Shown: positions 14,857-21,855 of the stretch, in pieces
Numbering within the stretch: position 1 is the stretch's first letter
How the letters are laid out: the number at the start of each line of letters is the position of its first letter
Assembly: GCF_024158745.1 (NCBI RefSeq)
Contig: NZ_JAMZAW010000025.1
Location: 54,954-118,953, forward strand
Reading direction: 5' to 3'
Origin: Paenibacillus tyrphae
GTDB taxonomy: Bacteria; Bacillota; Bacilli; Paenibacillales; NBRC-103111
Length of the DNA: 64,000 nt
Notes under the pieces: generated by a model
Told to the model about the DNA's origin: nothing
What the model saw: the letters and a program-made list of their open reading frames with translations, nothing else
The model's database searches: none
Program-made: the position numbers and the translations under genes

Positions 14857-15297
14857 ATGTTTAAAAAAATATATGTACTTTATCTTATAGTCTTTATTGC
14901 AATAACAATTTTTGGATTTATTATCGCAAATTACGGAATTAATAATCAGGATAAACATGTTTATGTATTACCTAACGGTTATACGGGATGGGTTAAGATT
15001 GTATACGATCAAAAAGATAGCCCTCCACTTATTCGTGAGGGAAGTGATTACGTCAATTTAATTCCTGCCAATGGTATTTTGCGTACATCCAATCCTTCAA
15101 CATCGGGCGTAATGGAGATCTATTACCTTGATGAACAAGGTAACCGCAATAAGCTTGCATCCGATATGATTCAATCCCGGAGCGCAAAAGTTGTAGAAGT
15201 TCAGCGCTCAGATGGTACCTTTGAAGATCAATCCGTGTATCTTTTTTTCATTGGCACAAAAGAACAATGGAAAGAAGAAATGCTCAGAAACCCATAA
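14857..15297 (+). CDS. DUF6843-like membrane-anchored protein, paralogue
   Basis: A 146-residue protein, ATG after TTGGTGGGTG. One N-terminal transmembrane segment (residues 5-25, YVLYLIVFIAITIFGFIIAN), then YVLPNGYTGWVKIVYDQKDS and a C-terminal VYLFFIGTKEQW, matching the protein at 7457-7897. A SigA-like promoter is visible (TTGTGA-18-TATTAT near 14796-14825). As at the first locus, it directly precedes an RNA leader and a DUF3238 gene, so the three form a duplicated module. Confidence 0.65.
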   Translation: MFKKIYVLYLIVFIAITIFGFIIANYGINNQDKHVYVLPNGYTGWVKIVYDQKDSPPLIREGSDYVNLIPANGILRTSNPSTSGVMEIYYLDEQGNRNKLASDMIQSRSAKVVEVQRSDGTFEDQSVYLFFIGTKEQWKEEMLRNP

Positions 15298-15384
15298 TAA
15301 TTTCAAAGTTCTTGTAGTTCATACCCCTTCCGGCTCGAACGGTTAGGGTTTTTTTATTTTTTTACACAACAACATAACATATGG

Positions 15385-15411
15385 TTGTAAACAATTCAGC
15401 GTAATTACCTT
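15385..15411 (+). promoter_or_regulatory. SigO-like promoter motif, copy 3
   Basis: GGTTGTAAA with TTGTAA at 15385-15390 and TACCTT at 15406-15411 (15 bases between), followed by TAATAGTGAAGG as in copy 1. Confidence 0.55.
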
Positions 15412-15416
15412 TAATA

Positions 15417-15491
15417 GTGAAGGTAGAATGATCTATCACAATGCTTAGGGTAGGACGGCCCTTGGCATTGTGCGTCCAGTTATCTATCTTC
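15417..15491 (+). ncRNA. Structured 5' leader RNA, copy 3 (pseudoknot)
   Basis: P1: GAAGGTAGA (15419-15427) with TCTATCTTC (15483-15491). P2: CACAATGC (15437-15444) with GCATTGTG (15465-15472), perfect 8 bp, then AGGG/CCCT. Loop GGACG (15453-15457) pairs with CGTCC (15473-15477). Both loop and partner are identical to copy 1 while P2 has entirely different bases. Confidence 0.7.
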
Positions 15492-15519
15492 TAAGTTACC
15501 AAAAGGAGATGACTTATAA

Positions 15520-16113
15520 ATGGCAAATATCGTAGAGGTTCGTATTACAGCGTTTATTCCAGACGCTTGGATTCAATTTATGCAAACATCCGCTGTGGAA
15601 ATTTTGTATAATGGTAATAATCGTGGTTTCGACTATTACACGGAAAACAACGACCATAAATGGAAGTTGGCTTCTCATCTAGTCGTTAATTTTAACAATG
15701 GTAGCGTGACACACTACCCTGGTGTAGGGCCAACAACTGAGAGGACGGTCGATAAAAAGACCGGACAAATTCTTCGTGAGATCACAGATAGAGCTTCTTC
15801 TAACGGTATTCAATTAAATTACAAAACATGGGGCCCGAATAACGAGTATGTGGATATTCACGTTAAAGCTGCCGTAAATATTCCTACATTCAACCCGTCG
15901 CCGGATATTGATTGGGAATACGATATCAGAGTATACCGGGATGGCCGCGTAAAGGTACTTGGAAAACATGACGCTTATCCTGCTCACGAAATTTGGAAAC
16001 GTGTAGATTCTGGCTCCCCCGTATCTATCCATCAGTATGACCCAAGATGGACCGGAGAAACTGTTTATACCGGTTTATTAAAATTTAACCAATCGGTAGA
16101 TACTACAGTGTGA
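15520..16113 (+). CDS. DUF3238-like protein, paralogue 3
   Basis: A 197-residue soluble protein, ATG after AAAAGGAGATGAC. It shares the family landmarks: EVRITAFIPDAWIQF, GNNRGFDYYTENN, HLVVNFNNGS with VGPTTERT, IDWEYDIRVYRDGRVKVLGK, and HDAYPAHEIWKRVDSG. Replacement of G by A in the HDG motif distinguishes it from paralogues 1 and 2. No signal peptide. It is the most distant of the three and has its own promoter motif and leader RNA. Confidence 0.7.
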   Translation: MANIVEVRITAFIPDAWIQFMQTSAVEILYNGNNRGFDYYTENNDHKWKLASHLVVNFNNGSVTHYPGVGPTTERTVDKKTGQILREITDRASSNGIQLNYKTWGPNNEYVDIHVKAAVNIPTFNPSPDIDWEYDIRVYRDGRVKVLGKHDAYPAHEIWKRVDSGSPVSIHQYDPRWTGETVYTGLLKFNQSVDTTV

Positions 16114-16140
16114 AAAAACAGAAGAAATAAATGCAATGAG

Positions 16141-16180
16141 AAATCCCACCGAAGCTAGTCTTTTATCGGTGGGATTTTCA
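16141..16180. terminator. Terminator after DUF3238 paralogue 3
   Basis: AAATCCCACCGA and TCGGTGGGATTT form a perfect 12-bp stem followed by TCAC; it lies between convergent genes. Confidence 0.8.
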
Positions 16181-16192
16181 CTGTTCTACTTG

Positions 16193-16417
16193 TCAACATT
16201 CATTATTCATTTTGAACAATTCGATCATTTCAAGTTTCATACTTTGCAAAGCATCTTCGCGCGGAATCTGGATGTACCGACTTAGCTTGAGCATGTCTTT
16301 TTCGAAAAAGTTCAGAAGCTCTAACATCGCGTCGCGCAGTCCAATATACGGAACAGGATCGCCGTGCAACCCATTAGCAAAAATCTCAAAGTGCAAATGC
16401 AAATCGGTACTCAACAT
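16193..16417 (-). pseudogene. RsoA-like co-sigma fragment, N-terminus lost
   Basis: The C-terminal 55 residues (MLELLNFFEKDMLKLSRYIQ then IPREDALQSMKLEMIELF) align with the RsoA-like protein at 11632-11868 (KILEIFEDEIKNLAKFIFMP then EQDAIQTIKLRFLETI). The frame continues upstream into GC-rich sequence with no ribosome site, right beside the 3' end of the MocR gene, so the copy was truncated at the island boundary. It marks the right edge of the island. Confidence 0.6.
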
Positions 16418-16499
16418 ACTGGCCCGGGCGGCCCAGTCCGCTCCCCCGCTTCCTGCCGGGAGGTCCCCCCTCCTGGCAGGATCCCCTTCCCCAATCGCT

Positions 16500-17840
16500 C
16501 TACCACCCGCTCCCCCGCCGCACCTCCTCAACTATAGCCCGGACCCCTTCGTCGATCCGCTCCCGCTGCGCCCGCGAAACGCTGATGCGGATAAACTTCT
16601 CCCGCTCCGCGTAATCCGCCAAATAAAACGGCTTGCCGGAAACGACGTTGACCTTCCTCTCTGCGAGGCGCTTCATCAGACGCTCGATATTGACCGTCCG
16701 CGGCAGCTTGAACTGGACATAGACGCCCGAACGGACGTCCGCGGCTTCGATCAGCCCCGCTTCGTTATGCCGCCGCAACGCCTCGTTCAACTTGCGCATC
16801 CGCTCCTCGTACAAGCCGTATATTTTGTGCTTGTGCCGCTCGTACATGCCGTTCTTGATGTAAATTTCGAGCGCCGCCTGGGAGAGCAGCGAGGTGTCGG
16901 GGTAATTTTTGTACTTATGGTACGTCTTCAGCAGCCGCTCCGGCAGCACGACGGCTCCGAGCCTCAGGCCGGGAAAAATGATTTTGGAGAAGCTCTTCAA
17001 ATAAACGACGTGCGAGCTCCGGTCATAAGCGTGAATCGGGTCGAACCGCTCGGCGCCGAGGTCCGCCATATAATCGTCCTCCACGACGTACACGTCGTAT
17101 TTGCCAGCCAGCCGGGCGATCGCCTTCCGCTCCTCCGCGCTGTACGAGGTGCCGAGCGGATTGTGGTATCTCGACATCGTGTAAAAAAATTTAATTCCGC
17201 CGCTGCGGAACCGCTCCTCCAGCTCCTGCAAATCGATCCCCTTCGCCGTCCGCGCGATGCCGCGAACCGGAATGCCCTCTGCCTCCAAAAAGCGCAAATA
17301 CAAATCGTAGCTCGGCTGCTCGACCAGAACGGTCGTCTTTCCGTTCGGAAACGGCATCTTTGCCAAAATTTCCAGCGCCTGCTGCACGCCCGAGCTAACG
17401 AGAATCCGATCTGCCTTGGCAAACACCTGATCGCCGGCCAAATGGGAAACGAGCGTCTGGCGCAGCGTTTCCAGCCCGTGCGAATCGCCGTAGGTAAACA
17501 GATAGTATTTGTACGTATCGATGGCCTTGTTCAGGCAATGCTGGAAATCCAAATACGGAAACACGTCCAAATCCGGCGACGCCGAAGCAAAATCGATCGT
17601 TTCGCTGACCGTGCCGCTGCGCCAATCTCCCGACTTCTCGACTACGTAATAGCCGCTCTGCGGGACCGAATAGATCGCGTGGCGCTTTTCCAGCTCGGCA
17701 TACGCCCGGATAATCGTGCTGACGCTGCAGCCGTACTCCTCCGCGGCGCTGCGGACGGACGGCAGCTTCCGACCGGGACCGAAGTGCCCCTCCCGGATTT
17801 TATGCTCCATATCGGATAAGATCGAGACATACTTTTTCAT
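16500..17840 (-). CDS. MocR-type regulator (GntR HTH fused to aminotransferase fold)
   Basis: A 446-residue protein with ATG 17838-17840 chosen because AAGGAGG lies 6 bases upstream; the frame stays open to 17930. Residues 1-70 are a GntR winged helix (GRKLPSVRSAAEEYGCSVST). Residues about 95-440 are a fold-type I PLP domain: YGDSHGLETLRQTL, SSGVQQALEIL, VVEDDYMADLGAERF near 235, and YLKSFSKIIFPGLRLG near 265 with the PLP lysine (S-F-S-K). MocR proteins sense PLP or an amino compound and often control a divergent transporter; here the divergent gene is an EamA exporter with a palindromic operator between them. Confidence 0.9.
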   Translation of the reverse strand: MKKYVSILSDMEHKIREGHFGPGRKLPSVRSAAEEYGCSVSTIIRAYAELEKRHAIYSVPQSGYYVVEKSGDWRSGTVSETIDFASASPDLDVFPYLDFQHCLNKAIDTYKYYLFTYGDSHGLETLRQTLVSHLAGDQVFAKADRILVSSGVQQALEILAKMPFPNGKTTVLVEQPSYDLYLRFLEAEGIPVRGIARTAKGIDLQELEERFRSGGIKFFYTMSRYHNPLGTSYSAEERKAIARLAGKYDVYVVEDDYMADLGAERFDPIHAYDRSSHVVYLKSFSKIIFPGLRLGAVVLPERLLKTYHKYKNYPDTSLLSQAALEIYIKNGMYERHKHKIYGLYEERMRKLNEALRRHNEAGLIEAADVRSGVYVQFKLPRTVNIERLMKRLAERKVNVVSGKPFYLADYAEREKFIRISVSRAQRERIDEGVRAIVEEVRRGSGW

Positions 17841-17882
17841 CACGCGCCTCCTTGTTACCCACATTATACACGAATCCGATCG

Positions 17883-17898
17883 ACTGTATCGGTACAGT
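17883..17898. promoter_or_regulatory. MocR operator between divergent genes
   Basis: ACTGTA-TCGG-TACAGT is a perfect 6-bp inverted repeat in the 157-bp gap between the MocR and EamA genes. A minus-strand -10 (TATAAT) lies nearby at about 17866-17871. Position and symmetry fit autoregulation plus control of the exporter. Confidence 0.7.
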
Positions 17899-17997
17899 TG
17901 CAGCAAAATGACATTGTCCGGCTTCCCCATTGGCCTTACCTTATAAGTAACGGGTTAGCGAACGTGCACCCGACTGTCCAGGAAAGAAGGTTGTCCC

Positions 17998-18945
17998 ATG
18001 AACCAAAAAGGAATAAAGCTTGCTTATGTATTCGCCATACTGAATGCGGCGATCATCGGATTCTCGTTTCTGTTTACCAAAATCGCGCTCGAAGAGGCCC
18101 AGCCGCTCGACACGCTAACGTTTCGTTTCGCCGCGTCGTTTGCGGTCATGTCGATTCCGGTCGCACTGGGCTGGGTTAAGCTGACCTACCGCGGCAAGCC
18201 GCTGTGGAAGGCGCTGCTGCTGGCAACCATGTACCCGCTCGGCTTCTTTACGCTGCAAGCGTTCGGGCTGCAGCACGCCACCTCGGCCGAGGGCGGCATT
18301 CTGTACGCGTTCACCCCGGTCGTGACGATGGTGCTCGCCTCCGTATTTTTGAAAGAAGCGACGACCGTTCTGCAGAAGCTGTCGATTTTCCTGTCGGTCT
18401 TCGGCGTCGTCTTCATCTTCGTCATGAAAGGAAGCCGCATCGACTTGGCGAACATGACCGGAATTTTCCTGCTGTTCCTGACGTGCGTCGCTTTTGCCGG
18501 ATACAGCGTGCTGGCCCGTTCGCTTTCGAAGCAGTTCAGCCCTGCGGAAATCACTTATTTTATGCTCGGCGTCGGCTTCGTCGTGTTTCTGATCGTTTCG
18601 CTTGCCAGCCACGCGTCCGCGGGGACGCTTGACCAATTCGTCGCGCCGCTGGCTAGCGGGACCTTTCTTGTCTCGATCTTTTATTTGGGCGTCGTGTCCT
18701 CGCTTGCTACCGCCCTGATGGCCAACTATATTTTATCCAAGATGGAAGCTTCGAAAATGAGCGTATTCAGCAATCTGGCGACCATCGTCTCGATCGCGTC
18801 CGGGGCTCTGTTTCTCGGGGAAGAGGTGACGGTGTACCATCTGATCGGGTCGGTCATGATTATTGCGGGGGTTATCGGCACGAACCTCTTGGGACGGAAA
18901 AAGACGGCTCCGCAAGGTATTCAAGCGAAGCGCGCGGAAGCATGA
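17998..18945 (+). CDS. EamA/DMT-family exporter
   Basis: A 315-residue membrane protein, ATG after AGGAAAGAAGG. Ten predicted membrane segments in two EamA repeats, beginning LAYVFAILNAAIIGFSFLFT (residues 7-26) and GIFLLFLTCVAFAGYSVLAR (about 155-174); each repeat ends with a G-E-x-x-x/F-L-x-E-type segment (FLKEATTV, FLGEEVTV). DMT members export amino acids or metabolites. The divergent MocR regulator suggests an amino-acid-like or amine substrate. A terminator follows. Confidence 0.9.
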   Translation: MNQKGIKLAYVFAILNAAIIGFSFLFTKIALEEAQPLDTLTFRFAASFAVMSIPVALGWVKLTYRGKPLWKALLLATMYPLGFFTLQAFGLQHATSAEGGILYAFTPVVTMVLASVFLKEATTVLQKLSIFLSVFGVVFIFVMKGSRIDLANMTGIFLLFLTCVAFAGYSVLARSLSKQFSPAEITYFMLGVGFVVFLIVSLASHASAGTLDQFVAPLASGTFLVSIFYLGVVSSLATALMANYILSKMEASKMSVFSNLATIVSIASGALFLGEEVTVYHLIGSVMIIAGVIGTNLLGRKKTAPQGIQAKRAEA

Positions 18946-18957
18946 AGCGATGTGCAA

Positions 18958-18999
18958 AAAACAGCCAGCCCCCTGATTTTCCAGAGGATTGGCTGTTTT
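18958..18999. terminator. Terminator between convergent genes
   Basis: AAAACAGCCA and TGGCTGTTTT enclose a second small stem (CCTG/CAGAGG). It serves the EamA gene (plus) and kamA (minus). Confidence 0.85.
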
Positions 19000-19006
19000 C
19001 GCTAGT

Positions 19007-20182
19007 TTAACTTGAGATCGCCCGTCGAACCGCGGGAACCTCGGGCAGCTCGTTCACGGAAACGATGGCGTCCGTCTTTTTCACCGGTTTATGCCAGTAC
19101 CGCTCGTTCCCCGGCAAATCGTCGAACCAGGCGGCCTCCTCCGGACAATCCAGCACCATAAATTTACCGTACTCCCCGTCCCGGGATTGATGGTACTTCA
19201 AGTAAGCCTTTCCATTCTCGATCGCCAAAATCTCGATTTTACCGGACGTATGGCTCATCGATAGACGTACTCTTTTTCCCAGGCCGGAGGTTAAAGCTTT
19301 CGCTTGCTCGACAATAGCGTACACCTGCTTCAAAGGCAGGACAAACTCGCTGTTGCCGGCCACCGGACGATTGACGAAGAAATAGTAAGGCGTAACGCCG
19401 GCCCAGGAAAGCTTGTCCAGAAGCTCGCCCAATACTGCGGGATCGTCGTTAATCCCCTTCAGCACCGGCGTCTGGTTCACGACGATAGCCCCGGCGCGAT
19501 GCAGCGCCTCGAACCCTCTTTTGGCCTCTTCCGTGATTTCACGGGGATGATTGATGTGCGCCATGACATAGATGCGCTTATCTGCGGAGGAGAAGGACCG
19601 AATGAGATCCAGCAGCGCTTCGTCTTCATAGATGCGCATCGGATTGAACACGGGCAGCTTGGAGCCAAGCCGGATGATCTTCACGTGCTCGATGGCCCGC
19701 AGCTTGCTTAATATGTTGCCCAAGCGTGCCGTCGACAGGATCAGACTGTCCCCACCGGTCAGGAGCACATTGTTAATTTCGGGATGCTGGGCAATGTAAG
19801 CGATTCCCTCTTCGACATCGGACATCGCTTCTTTCACATCGTTGCGGAATAACCGCTTGCGGAAGCAGTACCTGCAGTAAGCGCCGCATACTTCCGATAC
19901 GAGCAGCAAGGCCGTCGTCCGGTATTTATGCTGGCAGCCGGGAACGACATAATTCGTATCCTCGTCGGAAGCGTCCCACCGGCCGTATTCCAGCAGCTCA
20001 CCCTCGTTCGGGATGACAAGTTTTTTAATCGGATCGTTCGGATCGTTCCAATTAATGAGGCTCAAGTAATAATCATTCACTCGAAACACGAATTTCTCCG
20101 TAATGGGCTTAAGCTTCTCCCGCTCCTGAAGCGGGATTTGGGGAATCTTATCCATATCGGTGATATATTTCGGCTGTGGCAT
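19007..20182 (-). CDS. kamA: KamA-family radical SAM lysine 2,3-aminomutase
   Basis: A 391-residue enzyme, ATG 20180-20182 with AAGGAGGG upstream (the frame is open further to 20374 but that part covers the riboswitch expression platform). The radical SAM cluster motif C-G-A-Y-C-R-Y-C is near residue 110. Other landmarks: LLTGGDSLILS, LGSKLPVFNPMRI, YVMAHINHPREITEEA and FFVNRPVAGNSEF for PLP and substrate. KamA converts L-lysine to L-beta-lysine with SAM, [4Fe-4S] and PLP. In Bacillus and methanogens beta-lysine is acetylated to the osmolyte N-epsilon-acetyl-beta-lysine. No AblB-type acetyltransferase is adjacent. A c-di-AMP riboswitch leader upstream supports an osmolyte role. Confidence 0.85.
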   Translation of the reverse strand: MPQPKYITDMDKIPQIPLQEREKLKPITEKFVFRVNDYYLSLINWNDPNDPIKKLVIPNEGELLEYGRWDASDEDTNYVVPGCQHKYRTTALLLVSEVCGAYCRYCFRKRLFRNDVKEAMSDVEEGIAYIAQHPEINNVLLTGGDSLILSTARLGNILSKLRAIEHVKIIRLGSKLPVFNPMRIYEDEALLDLIRSFSSADKRIYVMAHINHPREITEEAKRGFEALHRAGAIVVNQTPVLKGINDDPAVLGELLDKLSWAGVTPYYFFVNRPVAGNSEFVLPLKQVYAIVEQAKALTSGLGKRVRLSMSHTSGKIEILAIENGKAYLKYHQSRDGEYGKFMVLDCPEEAAWFDDLPGNERYWHKPVKKTDAIVSVNELPEVPAVRRAISS

Positions 20183-20274
20183 GGCTTTTACCCTCCTTGT
20201 CATGGATGTAACTACACCAGCAGTACCGCAGGACACCTCCTTGTTCCCTTTTTCCGCAGATGGGCGAATAAAGC

Positions 20275-20342
20275 AAAAAGACCCGTACAGCAGCGCATCC
20301 CTGGGCACAACGTGCCGCAGCTTGGCTGACTGTCGCGGGTCT
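20275..20342 (-). terminator. Expression-platform terminator of the kamA leader
   Basis: On the minus strand AGACCCGC (20335-20342) pairs with the later CGGGTCTTTTT (20275-20285). Upstream lie CGGGTC (20356-20361) and GACCCG (20367-20372). These four alternately complementary GACCCG/CGGGTC segments allow mutually exclusive hairpins: terminator versus antiterminator. Confidence 0.65.
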
Positions 20343-20540
20343 ATCCCTATACGAAGACCCGCATCACGGGTCATTCATGCCATAAAATTTGCACGAAAGC
20401 ATGGACCCATCTACTGCTGACGAGGTTAGCTGACGGACTCGGGAAAGATGGTTCCCTACGCGCACAAGGCGATTCGCCCCACAAAAATGGTTCCCCCGCT
20501 TTCCAACTCGGAGAAGTTGGAAATTAAGCGTAATTTCATG
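20343..20540 (-). promoter_or_regulatory. c-di-AMP riboswitch (ydaO-yuaA class)
   Basis: Read on the minus strand, the order is CGCTTAATTTCC, a small hairpin (CCAACT/AGTTGG), GCGGGGGAACCA, GTGGGGCGAATCGCC, TAGGGAACCATCTTTCCC, and CAGCTAACCTCGTCAGC. These are the conserved blocks of the ydaO-yuaA leader, which binds two c-di-AMP molecules and normally turns genes off when c-di-AMP is high. It sits 235 bases upstream of the kamA start with alternative GACCCG/CGGGTC hairpins and a T run between. The family is clear by motif; covariance scoring would confirm it. Confidence 0.85.
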
Positions 20541-20599
20541 ATACACAACGCAAGTTTAGTTCGTCAACCGTTCGGAACGGATCGGGAAATATTTCTTCC

Positions 20600-21814
20600 T
20601 TAGTTCCTGACTGCCGCCGGTTCCTCGGGTGTCTCCCGGTGAATGAGCAATGCGGCCAGCAAGCCGATGCCCAGAATAAGCGCCAGCAGCACAAAGGTCA
20701 GTGCATAGCTGCCGGTTTCCATAAAACGAATGGAGAGAATGGGCCCGAGGCTCGTTCCGGCGAAGAGAATAAACGTGTAGACCGAAACCGCAATCCCGCG
20801 CGATTTGCCTCCCAATTGGCCGACGAGCGAAACCAGTGCCGGCACGGAGAGCGCAATGCCCGCCACAAAGACCAAGCTCAGCATAACCAGCAGCGGCAGG
20901 CTGGACATCAGCCCCAACGAAGCGAGGCCCGCCATTGCCAGCAGCAGTCCGCCGCGCAGAACGGCACGAACGCCGAACCGTTTGGTCAAGCGCCCGGACA
21001 AAGGAGACAGAAGCATGCCGATTACGCCGATGGAACGCACATACAAAATTTCCTGCTTCGTCAGCCCGAAGTCCGGTCCGCTCAAGTAGCTGCCTAACAC
21101 CGTGTACATGCTGACAAACGACATGAGCAGCACCAGAGCGATAGCATAGCTGAGAATAAGATTTTTCTGCGAAAACACACTGCCGATTTGCTTCAAAGGC
21201 TCCCAGATGTTGGCGTTTGCCTGTTGAATTTCCCCTTTCGGCAGGAATCGGACAACGAGAAACGCAGTCACGACATAGGCACCTGCGAGAACATAAAATA
21301 CCGCGTTCCACCCGTATTGCTGGCTGATTAAACCGCTGACGACCTGCCCTACGATTCCGGCAACCAGGAAACCCGTGCTGATAAACCCGATCGTCGTCAC
21401 CCGCTTTTCCGCGGGGAACATTTCCACCGCATAAGCTAGGGCCACCGGCGAGAACGTAGCTGCCGCAGCGCCTTGCAAGCCCCTCAGCACAATGATCCAG
21501 AAGAAGCTGTCGATCACGCCGAGCAGCAAGGAGATGAGCGTCAATGCCATGAGTCCGATCACGATGACCTTTTTGCGGCCGTATTTGTCCGACAACGCGC
21601 CATAGATCAGGCAGCCGATCGCAAAACCGAGAGAAAATACGCTTCCCGCAGCCGCGGCTTGGGTCGGCGTAATGCCAAACAGATCGGCGAACAAAGAGAT
21701 CAGCGGAATGGTGACGTACAGGCTGGACATCACTGCCATACCGGACCAGCACAGCACCGCCGTCATCAAAGAATAGTTTCGCTTAGGAAGGGATGAATTG
21801 GCCAATTGCAACAT
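20600..21814 (-). CDS. MFS efflux transporter
   Basis: A 404-residue protein, ATG 21812-21814 after AAGAGGTG (the frame is open to 21859). Twelve membrane segments; the MFS signature G-A-L-S-D-K-Y-G-R-K-K lies between helices 2 and 3 (near residue 70). It resembles drug or sugar efflux DHA1 members (YnfM/AraJ type). It begins 42 bases after the ABC transporter gene and is probably cotranscribed with it under MarR control. The exported compound is unknown. Confidence 0.85.
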   Translation of the reverse strand: MLQLANSSLPKRNYSLMTAVLCWSGMAVMSSLYVTIPLISLFADLFGITPTQAAAAGSVFSLGFAIGCLIYGALSDKYGRKKVIVIGLMALTLISLLLGVIDSFFWIIVLRGLQGAAAATFSPVALAYAVEMFPAEKRVTTIGFISTGFLVAGIVGQVVSGLISQQYGWNAVFYVLAGAYVVTAFLVVRFLPKGEIQQANANIWEPLKQIGSVFSQKNLILSYAIALVLLMSFVSMYTVLGSYLSGPDFGLTKQEILYVRSIGVIGMLLSPLSGRLTKRFGVRAVLRGGLLLAMAGLASLGLMSSLPLLVMLSLVFVAGIALSVPALVSLVGQLGGKSRGIAVSVYTFILFAGTSLGPILSIRFMETGSYALTFVLLALILGIGLLAALLIHRETPEEPAAVRN

Positions 21815-21855
21815 AAAGCACCTCTTTCGAATTTTGAATTTCAAATAAATTAGGA

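Noticed and set aside
16212..17819. 535-codon plus-strand frame over the MocR gene
   Set aside because: Antisense shadow; proline/arginine-rich with no domain, while the minus strand encodes a complete MocR protein with PLP lysine.
20183..20374. N-terminal extension of KamA
   Set aside because: This region is the riboswitch expression platform; ATG 20182 has AAGGAGGG and matches the usual KamA start.
20556..21752. Long open frame overlapping the MFS gene on the same strand
   Set aside because: 398 codons open only because the MFS gene is GC-rich; composition is arginine/cysteine-rich nonsense and no ribosome site exists. The MFS frame has a clear transporter sequence.
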